In this document: in pieces, positions 33,621 to 45,350 of the stretch
Numbering within the stretch: position 1 is the first letter of the stretch
How the letters are laid out: every line of letters starts with the position of its first letter
Source: Rattus norvegicus
Taxonomy: Eukaryota; Chordata; Mammalia; Rodentia; Muridae
Reading direction: 5' to 3'
Assembly (NCBI RefSeq): GCF_036323735.1
Contig: NC_086029.1
Location: forward strand, 51,703,357 to 51,767,356
DNA: 64,000 bases
Notes under the pieces: generated by a model
Database searches by the model: none
Seen by the model: the letters and a program-made list of their open reading frames with translations, nothing else
Told to the model about the DNA's origin: nothing
Position numbers and translations under genes: made by a program

Positions 33621-35090
33621 CGGTTCATTTTTTTTCTTTCTAGAAAACTAGAAAATTCAGTTAGGCTTTGAATTTTTTCTATGGCCATGAAATTTGTAAA
33701 AAGAAGGAATATTGAATCAAAAGGAAAAAAACAATGTTGTCATTATATCAATGTTTGGATCAGATCAGTAATTAGTTGAATAACTCTATTGAAGAAACCT
33801 TATTTTAAAGGTTTATATAAGTCTTGTAGGTTTTGATCAATTAACTTTTGAGGACCAACAGATGCTCACATAGCACCTGCCTGAGGTAAGGACTTATAGT
33901 ATGGCTAGAGGGAAAAGTAATCTCAGCCTTGCTTACAAGGAGGTGGTAGCAATCCCTGTGATTCGGAAGGAAAATGCAGAGTTGGAAACTAGTCTGAGGT
34001 TGAGGTGACATCTTTTAGATGTATTAAAGATGAGATATCTAAGGGAAACTAGTAATAGAAGAGTAAATATATAATTTTCAGTCTGTCTATTTTTCTTTTT
34101 AATATATTAATAGTTTGAGTTTTTATTAGAGTGGCACAAAAAGAGAACCAAAATTGTGAGTCAGAAAGAGGATATGTTTTGTTCTGTGTGGATGGAATTT
34201 CACTAGCCAAAGTGTATATGCTCAAGTTTCAATCCCAAGAACGTTAAAATATGACTTTATACAGTAACAGTTCTCATACATTTAATTAATTAGTGAAGAT
34301 AAAGTGTTGCTGCATAGGTGCCAAACTTACATGATTAGTTTCATTCCAAAGGAAGCAATTTGGACACAGACAGATATAAATAAGGTAAACCAAGGAAACT
34401 ACGAAAATCATAAACTGATACAGGAAAAGAGATAGCGGTAGGCATGACTTGCTATTACTGAGCTCAGGAAGCCTTGTTTTATGACTTTACCCTCCATACC
34501 TTTGAGGCAGTAAGTACTGGTTCCAAGCACTCATTTATGGTACATTTTTAAAGAACATTTGACCACCCATGAATGGGAACTCAAATAATTGCCAAAGCAC
34601 CAGTACTGGGGTAAATATCATCAAAGAAGCTTTCTTTTGCAATCAACATGGCCACAACAGAGAGCTACAGTAGTCAATCTGTAGACAGTAACTGTGATCA
34701 CTCTCCTAATTGAGAGTGATCTACAATAAAACTCATATACCCAAAGGGCATCTTGTAGGAAATGTGTAACAATAGTAAGATCCAGGGACAAGAAGGACAG
34801 CTAAAATTAGTAATTTAGGAACATAAGGATATTACCCATAACCATTCTACAACTATAGTTACCTGCATAAGCCCACTCTAGTCCCAATTCCAGTAGGGAC
34901 TGAGGAAGTGCTCATAAGTTTTTCCCATCTGGTTGAAAAGCTACAGGAATTTGAAAACTGAGCAAAGTGGGAGAAGCAGGTTTCCTAATAGATGAGTCCC
35001 CTTTGGTATGTTACCCAAGTACCATACTAGTGATGGACCTGATACTGTTGTTCAGATAGACAACAAAAATTTGAATAGTAGGCTTTATGT
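33621..35090. other. Unique sequence
   Basis: No feature recognised apart from a perfect 10-bp hairpin (GATCACTCTC, loop CTAATT) at 34696-34721. Confidence 0.5.
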
Positions 35091-35345
35091 ACATATATAT
35101 TCTCATAAATTCTATCCTACTGTATAATATATATGGCCTACTCTATTATCTCTCTAGTACTATTATATGTATATATGTACTATTATATGTATATATGTAT
35201 TATGGGTAGATATGTATTACATGTCTTTATGCATTATATGTGTGTATATGTATTATATTGTGTGTTATAGGTATATATGTATTATATGCATATATGCATA
35301 TGTATGTGTATGCATACATACTATATATACACACGTATACATATG
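35091..35345. repeat. TATG/TA-rich degenerate simple repeat
   Basis: Irregular runs of TATATGTAT, ATGTAT and TGCATA over about 250 bp. The open frame rich in Tyr/Ile/Cys across it is an artefact of composition. Confidence 0.85.
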
Positions 35346-35499
35346 TGTACCTAATTGTAATTGTAATCCCCTATTTAAAAAATTCCAGATCACATATTTC
35401 CAGAATATAATGGCACTGCATATGCATTACCTTTCTGTAAGTGAGGAAAGGGAATGTAGTGAGGAAATCCTGAGCTAATGTAAGACTTAAAATCACCTG

Positions 35500-36259
35500 G
35501 GTCGACTCCAAAGCCCACATCTCCATGTCACACGTCTAACTCTTTTCAGCTTTGTTGATTGTGACACGCTTCTTTTTCTTGGGATGGTTCTACTTCCTGT
35601 TAGCCGCTTGCCTCAGCAGATATGCCAATGTCTTGGTTTCTCTAACCTCTTGCTTAACAACAAGTTAAGCTTTAGCTTCACACAGTGGCCCTTCCGGGCT
35701 TCCACGTAGGGAAACCTCTGCCACATGTCACATGCCTCAGTGACCTTTTTAGTAGGAGTTGGATTCCATAACCCTTTTGTTTTTCCTATTCTTGACTTTA
35801 AAGTTGGAATTAGGTAACCAAAGCTGCCAAGTTCTGCAGCTTGCTCGGGCTGGAACATAGCAACCTTGTTCTATGACATTTTTAACAGCTTTCTGTTTTA
35901 GTTGTTTTTCTTCAGTCCCTTAGCTTGGCTATCCTGGAACCTGCTCTGTAGAATGACCCTTGAACTCAGAGATCTGCATGCCTCTGTCTTTTTAGTGCCG
36001 GGGATTAAAGGCATGTGCCACCATGCCTGGATCTAATCTTCCCTTTAATTCCTTTTCATAACATTGAAGCTTTACTTGGTGAGATCTTGACCTGTGGTCA
36101 CCACTCCCTTAATTCTATTGACAATTTTGAATCTGTTTATTTCCTTGAACACAGGATTTGCCTTCATTCCACTTCCCGGTGCTTATTTTATCCTTGAACC
36201 ATACATTTTGTATTTTTCCTCTCTCAACTTGCTTTGCTTTATCTAATACTCATGAAAAA
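35500..36259 (-). repeat. Unclassified long rodent repeat carrying a B1 element
   Basis: From memory this resembles a moderately repetitive murid sequence (CTTGGGATGGTTCTACTTCC, then a CTGCCAAGTTCTGCAGCTTGC-like block, then TTTGCCTTCATTCCACTTCC). It has no usable ORF. Its orientation and family name are uncertain. Confidence 0.45.
35922..36032 (-). mobile_element. B1 SINE, minus strand
   Basis: The reverse complement of a B1 (7SL-derived) body: TGGCTATCCTGGAACCTGCT-like, AACTCAGAGATCTGCATGCC and GGGATTAAAGGCATGTGCC are all present in order. No A-tail or target duplication was identified. Confidence 0.9.
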
Positions 36260-36643
36260 TGTATATTAGGGTTTCTATTGCTGTAATGAAACACCATGAC
36301 CAAAAGGCAAGTTGGGGAAAAAGGAATTCAGTTTATACTTGCAGATCATAGTACATCATGGGAGGAAGTCAGGACAGGAATTCAAGCAGGGCTGGAATGT
36401 AGATGCAGGAACTAAAGGAGAGTTCATGGAGGGTCCTGCTAACTGGCTTGCTTCCCACTGGCTATTCACCTGCTTTCTTACAGAGATCAGGACCACTGGC
36501 CTAGAAATGGATGGCATCACCCACTGTAGGCTGGGTCCTCACCCATTGATCACTAATTGAGAAAATACTTCACAGCTAAATACCATGAATTCATTTTCTC
36601 AACTGAGCCTTCTTCCTCTCTGATGTCTCTAGCTTGTACCAAG

Positions 36644-36712
<69 letters not shown>

Positions 36713-36735
36713 ACATGCAAACCAGGCAGTAAACT
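36260..36735 (-). mobile_element. ERVL-like (class III) LTR, minus strand
   Basis: The LTR runs from TG at 36260 and is the reverse complement of the LTR family seen at 41566-41968 and 52412-52878. Shared blocks (as read here) are GGGTTTCTATTGCTGTAATG, CACCATGACCAAAAGGCAA and GATCACTAATTGAGAAAATA. The far end has been overwritten by a CATA/CA microsatellite, so the right boundary is approximate. No retroviral genes adjoin it. Confidence 0.75.
36645..36708. repeat. (CATA)n(CA)n microsatellite
   Basis: Three CATA units and about 25 CA units, apparently grown from the A/C-rich end of the surrounding LTR. Confidence 0.95.
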
Positions 36736-36829
36736 GACACCTTTACTTGAGAGCGAACATTAATATCATTAATACCACTATTAAGCCATAACCCTTCCTC
36801 TCTTATTCATCCTCAAGATCTCACATTAA

Positions 36830-37470
36830 AAAACACAAATAACTTTAAGTCTCAGCTTCTTAATAAATTCAAATACATTAAAATTTCTAATCTCTCTGAA
36901 AAATCCAAAATCTCGTTAAAAGTTCACGGTCTTCCAGCTGTGGGCACTTGAAAAACCAAAATCAAATTAAACCCCTTCCTCACGAGGGAAGAGCCAGGTT
37001 ACAGTCACAATCTAAACCAAGCAAAACTAAACTCCAACAGTAAAGTAACTGAATGTCCAATGTCTGGGACCAACACATGATCTGGGCTCCTCCAAAGGGC
37101 TTTGATCACTCCTCCAGCTTTTCGTCTTCTCTGTTCTAGCTGACTCTACTCCACTGCTGATGCTATTCTTGGCAGACATCCTGTGGTGCTGACACCTAAA
37201 AAAAATGAGGTCTTTTGCTGCAACTGGGATGCACTTTTACCAATAGCCTCTCTTTAGCTCTCTTAATGGTGCCCAGCCTCAACCTCTGTGCCGTGACCCC
37301 TTTAGTTGTGGGACTTCGGTTGATACTGAGGCTGGATCTTCACCAATGGCTCCTCCTGGCCTCTCACAGTGTGAAGCTCCAGCGGCTCTTCATGATTCCT
37401 TCACACCTTCAAAAGCAGGACCACCTGAGTGATTCTTATACTTTACCAAGTCCTGCAGAAGGTAAAACTT
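36830..37470. repeat. Unclassified rodent repeat
   Basis: From memory this belongs to the same widespread murid repeat as 35500-36259 (TCTGGGCTCCTCCAAAGGGC, then GTGTGAAGCTCCAGCGGCTC-like blocks). An open frame at 37215-37592 spans the junction into the next L1 and is not a gene. Confidence 0.4.
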
Positions 37471-37474
37471 TTGC

Positions 37475-39285
37475 CTATTCTGGAACAGAACTTCTCTGTA
37501 CTCTCAGAAAACCATTCCAAGAAGATTTTATTTCAATGAATAAGGATATTGTCAAATGGGCTGCCTATATATTTGGAAAAGATCTTCACTAATTCATCCA
37601 ACACAGGGCAAATACAGGGCTAATATTCAAAATTTATAAAGAACTCAGTAAAGCATACTCCAAAAAAAAACCCCAAATAACACAATCCAAAATTGGAGTA
37701 CAGAAGACAGAGAATTCTCGACAAAGAAATATTGAACCCCCAAGAAGCACGTAGAAATGTCCAAAATCCTTAGACATTCCAGAAAGGAAAATCAAAATGA
37801 TCCTACAATTCTGCCTTATATCAATCAGGATGGATGAGATCAAAAACAGAAGCAACAGCACCTGTTGGCAAGGATGGGGTGAAAGGTGCTCTCTGAGGAA
37901 TTGCAAACTTGTAAAACCATTGTGAAAATCAATTTGGTGGTTTATCAGGAAATTGGAAATAATTCTACCTGAAGACCCATCTATCCTCCTCCAGGGCATA
38001 CGCCCAAAAGATGCTCTACCATACCACAAGGACATGTCCTCCACTATGTTCATAGCAGTTTTACTTGTAATAGCCAGAAACTAGAAGCAACTACAATGGA
38101 ATATTATTCAGCTATTAAAAACAAAGACACCATGAATTCACAGGCAGATGGATGGAACTAGAAAATATTATTCTGAGTGAGGCAATCCAGATCCAAAAGA
38201 ACACACATGTTATCTACTCACTGATAGGCGGATATTAGCTAAAATGTTCAGAATACCCATAATAACTCCCATAGACCCAAAGACAGACAAGAAGAAAGGC
38301 CCAGATGAAGACGCCTTAATTCCATTTAGGGGATATAAAATAGTCATGGGAGTCAGAGGGAAGGAGAGACCTGGAGGGAGAGGGGTGGGTGAGGTGGATG
38401 AAAGCAGGATTAGGCATGGGAGAAACAGAAGATAGTTTCAGAATGTCAGGAGAATGAATGGGAATGTACAGCTGCCAGGTGGGAGGTGGAGGAGTGGGAA
38501 GCTTCTCTAGGATGTCCCAGTGACCATGGATGAGAGAGTTTCCAAGGACTTAATGCAGATGACTTTATGTGAAATGCCCAACAGTGGAAATAGAGAACCT
38601 GAAGAGACTACCTCCGGTAGCCAGACAGGACTCCTAGAGAAGGGCCAGGGACACCAACCCACCTACAAAGTTTTCAATGCAAAATTGGTCCTCTCTAAAA
38701 GAAATGAATGAACAAAGACGGAGCAGAGACTGAAGAAACGGACGACCAGTAGCTGACTCAGTTTGAGACCCATCTGATTGGCGGGCACCAATCCCTCACA
38801 CTATTAATATAATGCTGATATGCTTGCAGAGAAGAGCCTTCTGAGAGGCTCTACTCAGCAGCTAACTGAGAGAGATTCAGAAACCCACAGACAAACACTG
38901 GAGGAAGTTTGGGAATCCCCGTGAAAGAGTTAGGAGGGAAATTGAAAGACTTGAACGAGATGTCAGCCCCATTGGGAGACCTACAATGTCATCTACCCTG
39001 AATATCTGGACGCTCTCAAAAACTAAGCCACCAACCAAAGAGCATACAAGGATCGGGCCAATGACCCCAGTACAAGTAGAGGGCTGCCTTGTTTGGCCTC
39101 AGTGAGAAAGGTTGTGCCTAGTCCTGCAGAGACCTGATGCATCAGGGTGAGGAGATGGGGGACAGGGGAAAGTGCCCTCTAAGAGATGAAGAGGAGAGGC
39201 ATAGGAGAGAAACTCTGTTAGTGGACAGGGCAGATGTGGCATTTGGCATGTAAATAATAAATAATTAAAATTTTAAAAAGAAAAC
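37475..39285 (+). mobile_element. Older Lx-type L1, ORF2 C-terminus plus 3'UTR
   Basis: Diverged ORF2 from about residue 1025 (AAAGATCTTCACTAATTC) passes the Cys-motif region (TGTTGGCAAGGATGGGGTGA at about 37862) and EYYSAIKN (about 38097), then a 1.0-kb purine-rich 3'UTR and an A-rich tail at about 39250-39285. Several frameshifts and stops are present. Confidence 0.85.
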
Positions 39286-41565
39286 GAAATCATCTGGAAG
39301 AAGCAGAAAGATTACAGAAAGCCAGAAAGGATAAAGGATAAAGAAACAAAACCTCTAAACATAGCAGGCCCAACACACATATATACTGATGGAAATTGTG
39401 GCACCGTGCATAGGGCTTGGACAGATTTAGGCCTCATTGGGTTCCAGCTCTGAGATTGGAAGGGCATATAATCCCACATCTCTAATGCAGAACATCATTG
39501 ATGTTTATTCCTTATAAAATCTTAGGCTTTGAAGCTTAGGCTCCTTCTCAACTAGCTTGTTTAATTTCATTAACTCTGTCTACATGTTTCCACATCTGCC
39601 ACTTGCCACATGGCCTGTTACACCCAAAGTCTTACTTGTCTACTTGAGGAATCTACTATGTATAAATTCTTCCCACAGTTCTATCTCTGCCAGGACATCC
39701 TGCCTTTCCTATCCTACCCACCTAGAGATCATCAGATCTTTATTAAAACCTATCAGAGAATGCCTCAGGTGGTTGAGGAAGGGCAGAAACATACCTTCAT
39801 ACACTGCACAAAAATGTAACCCCAATAGATATCAATGCTTAAATGAAAAATAATGCGTTATGAAGTCTCACAGAGTATAAAACACTCACAATGTCCTGCC
39901 CCATACACAGCAGTAGATGGCCTACACAAATTAATCAGTAGTACTTTTGCACCACCCCATATCCACTTTTCCCCCTCAGGATACAGAACCCAGTATCTGT
40001 CCCAGTCAGAAGCTTAGCCAGGTGCAGGTGAATGTAGGCAGGATCTTGGCATGCAGTGATTTATGTGAGCAAAGAACATATTCCTGAGAACAGCTTCCAA
40101 GAACCAGTTTAGTTTATTGGGGGGAAGGGAGGGTTACACCCCTAGGATGTTGCTAGTGAGGATGTCTGGGATAAGGTTTTTGTGGCCAAGTACCTTTGGT
40201 CAGGGCAGAAGTGTTGGAAGATGTTTCATCTGCGTACTCAGGGTAACTTATAAGGTCAAACAAGAATGAAGTCAGATAACTGTCAGGGTATTGAAGTCTT
40301 ACTAGGATTGATGGTGGGGCAGCCAGTTTCATGGCACCAGGTTGTGAGAGGGGAGAGGGGGGAGTGATCCAACTTCTATCATCCTGATCAAAAGTATTTG
40401 GGGTTGAAGTTTCCTCAACCATTCTTCCTTAATTGTAGGCCATTACTGTTCTTCATTTTGGAAGCTTTTTGTTTTCGTTTTTCTCTCGTAATGCTTGATC
40501 TACATCTTTCTTTTGTTTATTACTGTAAGTTCTTTTGCTTTTATGTTATTGTTTCCAGTTTAGTATTTTGAGGGATTTCTGCAAGTTTCAATATGTGAGC
40601 CTCTATGATTAAGAAAACAAGAAAATATGTGAATTTGGGTTTATAGAGGTAAGGAGTTGGAGGAGGGAGAACCACAAACAGAATATAGTTTCTTTTAAAA
40701 CATCTACTTTCAATAAAATGAGGAAAAATAAGAAACCAATTTGTATTTTGTAAAGACATAAAGATAAAATCTTAAATTTAGTTGTTATTTATTGTATTTA
40801 GAAAATAACAATACTATACATTTCTTAAAGGAGTAAAATGTCTCCACAAATTTCAACTTTCCCTGTAGTTTCAATTTGTCAGAATTTGTTAACCTGGAAA
40901 AATAGGATAGGGCACCTTTATTTTATGATGAATCCCTTTGCATTATACTTTAAACACACAGGTGCATCGCTGGAAATTCTATCATATTCATCTAGAAAGC
41001 TACAGAGCGAATTAGAGTACTTACACAGTGCAGTGGCAGAATGATAGTGTTTGGATTACACAAACCAAATGAGGTGATAGAAGCAAATGATAATAAATAA
41101 AAGTAATAAATAAGCAAAGACACATAAAAATTAAAAAAACATATAAAATATATTTGTCCATTTCTCAAATCTTCATGTTTGAAATCTGTTACATAAAACT
41201 AATTCTCAATGAAATTTATTGAGTCAAATGTAGAAAGCAGTCAACTTACAAGAAAGTACTATAGGAAATGTGTCTAAATGAATATTGCAATATATCTTCT
41301 CCTTATACAGTGTCACAGTTTTCAATTTAAAATAGATGAGTCACTCACCTTATTAATGTTTCATATTAATCATGATCTGAACTTAAAGCATATGCCTTTT
41401 TAAATTTCATGGAACTGTAGAACAATATCTTTGCCATCACTCATACAACTCAGACTTGAGTCATGTAGGGTTGTTATATTAATTTTATATAAGTTCAACT
41501 ATTATTTTGAGAACGTTAAACATGAACAGAATGAATGTGCATCATCTTTCCTTTTCCTCTCCAGC
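39286..41565. other. No confident feature; possible decayed repeats
   Basis: About 2.3 kb. Parts at 39540-39850 and 40080-40430 have a composition reminiscent of decayed LTR sequence, but I cannot match them. No exon recognised. Confidence 0.45.
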
Positions 41566-41968
41566 TGTACTGGGCTGGTTTTGTTTGTCAACTTGACACA
41601 GATTAGAATCAAAAGACAGGGAAGGGCCTCAGTTGAGAAAATGCCTCCACAATATCCGACTGTAAAATATTTTTGAAATTAGTGGTGAATGGAGAGGGCC
41701 CAACCCGGGAGGGTTAATACCTTTCCAGGGCTGGTAGTCCTAATTTCTATAAGTAAAGAAGGTTGAGCAAGCCATGGGAGGGTAGCACCCTTCATGGCCT
41801 TTGCATTATCACTTGCCTCAAGGTGCTAGCCCTCCAACAATACCTGTCCTCATTTTGTCCAATGACCGACTATGATCTGGAAGTGTAAGAAGAATAAACT
41901 CTTTTATCATCAACTTGCTTTTCTGTCATGGTATTTTATCTCAGCAATAAAAATCTCTAAGTTAGACA
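41566..41968 (+). mobile_element. ERVL-like (class III) LTR, plus strand
   Basis: A 403-bp LTR with TG...CA ends (TGTACTGGG at 41566, TTAGACA ending at 41968) and an AATAAACTC signal at about 41893. Immediately downstream, TTGATATCAGGGGTGG resembles a tRNA-Leu primer-binding site, typical of ERVL/MaLR elements. This is an old endogenous retroviral relic. Confidence 0.8.
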
Positions 41969-42471
41969 AATTGATATCAGGGGTGGAGAGAATGGTGAAA
42001 ATACTTTGGAACTTTAGGCTAGAAGACCAGTGAGTGCTGGTACCTTTGTAGGATGTTCTGTAGGAGCTTGGGAAATAAGAATATCAATATCAGTTCAGAA
42101 GAGATGGAGGCCTGGCTAATGAAATATCAGAGGGAAGACTAAAAGCTCTATCTATTATGATTTAATATTCTGTGTTTCTGGTTTTCTGGAGCTGAACAAT
42201 TAGCTGTGATTGAGAAGATAACAGAAGCAACTGAAGTAAAACTTTATGTCACTAGGACAATTGATGCTGGTTAGCTTGAGCTAAGAAATTAGCATTGATT
42301 AAGAGTACACCAGCATCGATGAAATGAAATCTTCTGGGAAGGGATTACTGAGGGCACAGAGAAGCTCTGTTCCAGCATAGACCAAGGAAGTAACTCATGC
42401 AGGCACTTGAATTTGGTAATGTGTAAGAATCTTTCAGGAATTTCAAGGGATCATGGAGATCATAGGAGAAT
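41969..42471 (+). mobile_element. Internal sequence downstream of the ERVL-like LTR
   Basis: It starts with a primer-binding-site-like stretch (about 41971-41989), then non-coding internal sequence of the kind found in MaLR/ERVL relics (CTTTGGAACTTTAGGCTAGAAGACC split region near 42003). No gag/pol ORF remains. It is replaced at about 42472 by L1 sequence. Confidence 0.6.
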
Positions 42472-42529
42472 ATTGTATTATTGACAGTATCCTGTGCCAT
42501 ACAGAAGCATTTAAGCTGCATGAGGTTCC

Positions 42530-43549
42530 ATTCATTAATTCTTTTTTTATTGGATATATTTCTTTATTTACATTTTAAATCATTCCCTTTCCCTGTTTCC
42601 TGTCTATAAGCACCCTATCCCCTCCCACTCCCCCATAAGGGTGTTCTTCCCCTCCTCACCCCCCTCTGACATTCTCCTGCACTGGGGGTTCAACCTTGGC
42701 AGGACTAAGGGCTTCCCCTTCAATTGGTGCCCCAACAAGGCTATTCTTTGCTACATATGCAGTTGGAGCCCTGGGTCAGTCCATGCATATATAGTCTTTG
42801 GGTAGTGGTTTAGTCCCTGGAAGCTCTGGTTGGTTGGCATTGTTGTTCTTATGCGGTTGCAAGCTCCTTCAGCTCTTTCAATCCTTCCTTTAATTCCCTC
42901 AAAGGAGGTCCTGGTTTGCTGCTAAGATTTACCTCTGTATTTGACATGCTCTGGTTGTGTCTCTCAGGAGAGATCTATTTCTGGTTTCTGTCAGCATGCA
43001 CTTTTTAGCTTCATCAATCTTATCTAGTTTTGGTGGCTGTATATATATGGGCCACATGTGGAGCAGACTCAGAATGGCTGTACCTTCAATCTCTGCTCTA
43101 AACTTTGCCTCCCTATCCTCTCTTATGGATATTTTTGTTCCCTCTTTAAAGAAGGAGTGAAGCATCTGCATTTTGGCCATCTTTCTTCTGGAGCTTCATG
43201 TGGTCTGTGGATTGCATCTTGGATAATTTGAGCATTTTGGCTAATATCCACTTAACAATGAGTGCATACCATGTGTGTTTTTCTGTGATTAGGTTGGCTC
43301 AATCAGAATGGTATTTTCTAGTTCAATCCATTTGCCTATGAAGTTCATGAAGTCATTGTTTTAGATTGTTGAGTAATATTCCATTATGTAGATGTATCAC
43401 ATTTTCTGTATCCATTCCTCTGTTGAAGGGCATCTGGGTTCTTTCCAGGTTCTGGATATTATAAATAAGGCTGTTATGAACATAGTGAAGCATGTTTCTT
43501 TGTTGTACATTAGAGCATCATTTGGGTATATACCCTATTCACTAATTCT
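42530..43549 (-). mobile_element. Nested 5'-truncated L1, minus strand, with target duplications
   Basis: The minus strand gives ORF2 residues ~1178-1275 (43536-43250), the full 3'UTR and an A-tail (T-run at about 42542). It interrupts the old L1's ORF2 exactly: ATTCATTAATTCT at 42530-42542 and ATTCACTAATTCT at 43537-43549 (one mismatch) are the target duplication. The older ORF2 resumes on the far side with the next residues. Confidence 0.9.
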
Positions 43550-43649
43550 TGACTTTAGTGTCTGAGCCACTGGTGTTCTGTTCAAGAAAATTTTTACTGT
43601 GCCAATGCATTTGAAGCTGTTCTACATTTTCTCTTCTGTTAGAGTAAGT

Positions 43650-44095
43650 AGAGTAACTTCAGAGAACCAAATAATTCTATTAAAAATGAGGTACAGAGGT
43701 AAACAGAGAATTTTCAACTGAGGAATAATGAATGTCTGAGAAGTATCTAAAGAATGTTCAACATCCTTTATCATCAGGAAAATGCAAATCAAAACAACCC
43801 TCAGAGTCCACCTCATACCAGTCAGAATGGCTAAGATAAAAAACTCAGGTGACAAAGGATGCTGGTGAGAATGTGGAAAAAGAGATACACTCCTTCCTTG
43901 CTGGTGGGATTGCAAACTGGTACAACTTCTTTGGCAATCATTCTGGCAGTTCCTCAGAAAATTGGACATTGAACTACCTGAAAACCCAGCAATACTACTC
44001 CTGGGCGTATACCCAATTGATGCTCCAACGTACAACAAAGGCACATACTCCACTATGTTCATAGCAGCCAGAAGCTGAAAACAACCCAGATTTCT
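43650..44095 (+). pseudogene. Inverted L1 ORF2 C-terminal block, plus strand
   Basis: It aligns with ORF2 residues ~1057-1207 (MAKIKN, the Cys-motif region, KLDIELPE and LLGVYP equivalents) in plus orientation, between two minus-strand parts of an old L1. It has no A-tail of its own and frameshifts are present. It is either an inversion product or a separate fragment. Confidence 0.85.
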
Positions 44096-44096
44096 G

Positions 44097-44516
44097 TCAT
44101 ATCTTTTATACTATAGATTTTCTCTAACACCTCCTGTATACTCTTAGTGATGCTTATGTCTGTTGTTCCTGTTCCTTTTCTGGGTTTTCCATTTTCACTA
44201 TTGCCCCAGTCTTTGACAGTTCTATTAATATCCTTCACCTGTTTGAATGTATTTCTCTGTATTTTTGTATTTATTTGCTTAATCATTTAATGCCTCAGTG
44301 TGTTTTGAATGTATTTTCTTGGATTTAATTAAGGAATGTATTCATGTCCTCTTTAAAGGCCTCTAACATTTTTGTAACATTAGATTTCAGATTCTCTTCT
44401 GGTGCTTCAGTTGCATTAGGAAATCCAAGGTGCGTTGTAACACTATTGCTGTATTCTGGTGGTACCATATTGTATTGGATTTTGTTCATTTTGTTTTTAG
44501 GCTGTCTTTTAGGCAT
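44097..44516 (-). pseudogene. Old L1 ORF1 N-terminal remnant
   Basis: The minus-strand ATG at 44516 opens a frame of 63 codons beginning MPKRQPKNKMNK, with YSNSVTTHLGFPNATEA and KMLEAFKEDMN. These match the N-terminal layout of old murid ORF1p (compare NTPEK...MLEDFKKDMN in the intact copy). After a stop, coiled-coil coding continues to about 44097 (NTFKQVKDINRTVKDW, SITKSIQEVLEKIYSIKDMTE) in a broken frame. The RRM and C-terminal domain are absent. Confidence 0.85.
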
Positions 44517-45090
44517 CTGTTTTTCCCTGATGTTGACTGGATAATCCTGACAACAGCAGGACTTCTCAAGATGGAAGCCATAGTCCAGACAATAAAGATC
44601 AGGGTACTTTACTCTACTCCCTGTGTTGTCCCTTCAGACTGTGTTCTGGGTAGATTCTACTCTGCAGGTTGTGTCACAGTCAGATCCACCTGGAGTGGCA
44701 GGGGTGGGAGGGTTCCAACTAGGTTGGATGGTGGGGCAAGGTTCCAAGTTGGTTAGTCTTAGTGCACACGAAGTTTTTTTATGGAGATGTAGGATGCTCT
44801 TGGTTTCTCAAAATGCTCCTCTAGCCCAGGGAGCCAAGCCAGAGCTAAACAATGGGGCTCCAGGCAGATCAGCTGGGGTGTCAGGAGGAGCTAACTAAAA
44901 CTGGTCATTGGGGATGGTTCCAAGATGATTAGTTTTAGGGCCTCCAAAGGTTTCCACAGGGAGGCTGGATGCTCTTGGGGAGTACCAGGGCTCCTCCAGG
45001 CTGAAGCTCCATGCCATGGCTAAACAATAAGGCTCTCAATGTCACTCACATCTTTCAGTTCTAGAGGATTTCTTGTCCTGTGATCCAAGG
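44517..45090 (-). promoter_or_regulatory. Old L1 5'UTR with two tandem promoter monomers
   Basis: Two tandem units start at about 44740 and 44916, a 176-bp period. Both carry GGTTCCAAG-T/A-T-G-G/A-TTAG, a GGATGCTCTTGG core and a GCTAAACAAT-GGGGCTC/AAGGCTC end. This is the monomer-repeat promoter arrangement of mouse-type L1s, placed directly 5' of the ORF1 remnant. The young full-length L1 at 5951 lacks it. Confidence 0.82.
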
Positions 45091-45109
45091 GATTGCATAG
45101 GGACATCAT

Positions 45110-45350
45110 ATATAGGACTGAGTATTCCAAATTTTCTTACCCTCAGCAATTTTTCTACCTATAATTCTCTGTATTTATTTCCATCTACTGCAAGAAGAGG
45201 CTTTTCTGATGATGGCTAATGAAAATATTGACCTATAAATATAGAAGGACATCATTAAACGTGACTTTATTGACATGTTGGTTTAGCATAACTGCACTGT
45301 TTGGTTTCCACCTAGGTCTGTAGCCTATCTCTTAAAATCACAATACCTTT
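45110..45350. repeat. Unclassified interspersed repeat, copy 2
   Basis: Collinear, diverged partner of 33040-33620, with the same ACTGAGTATTCCA start, AAGAGGCTTTTCTGATGA-like middle and ACCTAGGTCTGTA end. Confidence 0.55.

Larger units (their letters stand above)
42472..45090 (-). mobile_element. Old rearranged L1, minus strand (5'UTR, ORF1 remnant, inverted and deleted ORF2)
   Basis: Read on the minus strand: promoter monomers (45090-44517), ORF1 start and coiled coil (44516-44097), a block of ORF2 C-terminus in the opposite orientation (43650-44095, plus strand), then ORF2 residues ~974-1035 (43645-42472) split by a younger nested L1. Most of ORF1's C-terminus and of ORF2 is missing. The element is dead. 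Confidence 0.8.

Noticed and set aside
22268..36708. CA/TA microsatellites considered as CRISPR-like or regulatory arrays
   Set aside because: They are uniform short-unit repeats without spacers, as is common in rodent DNA.
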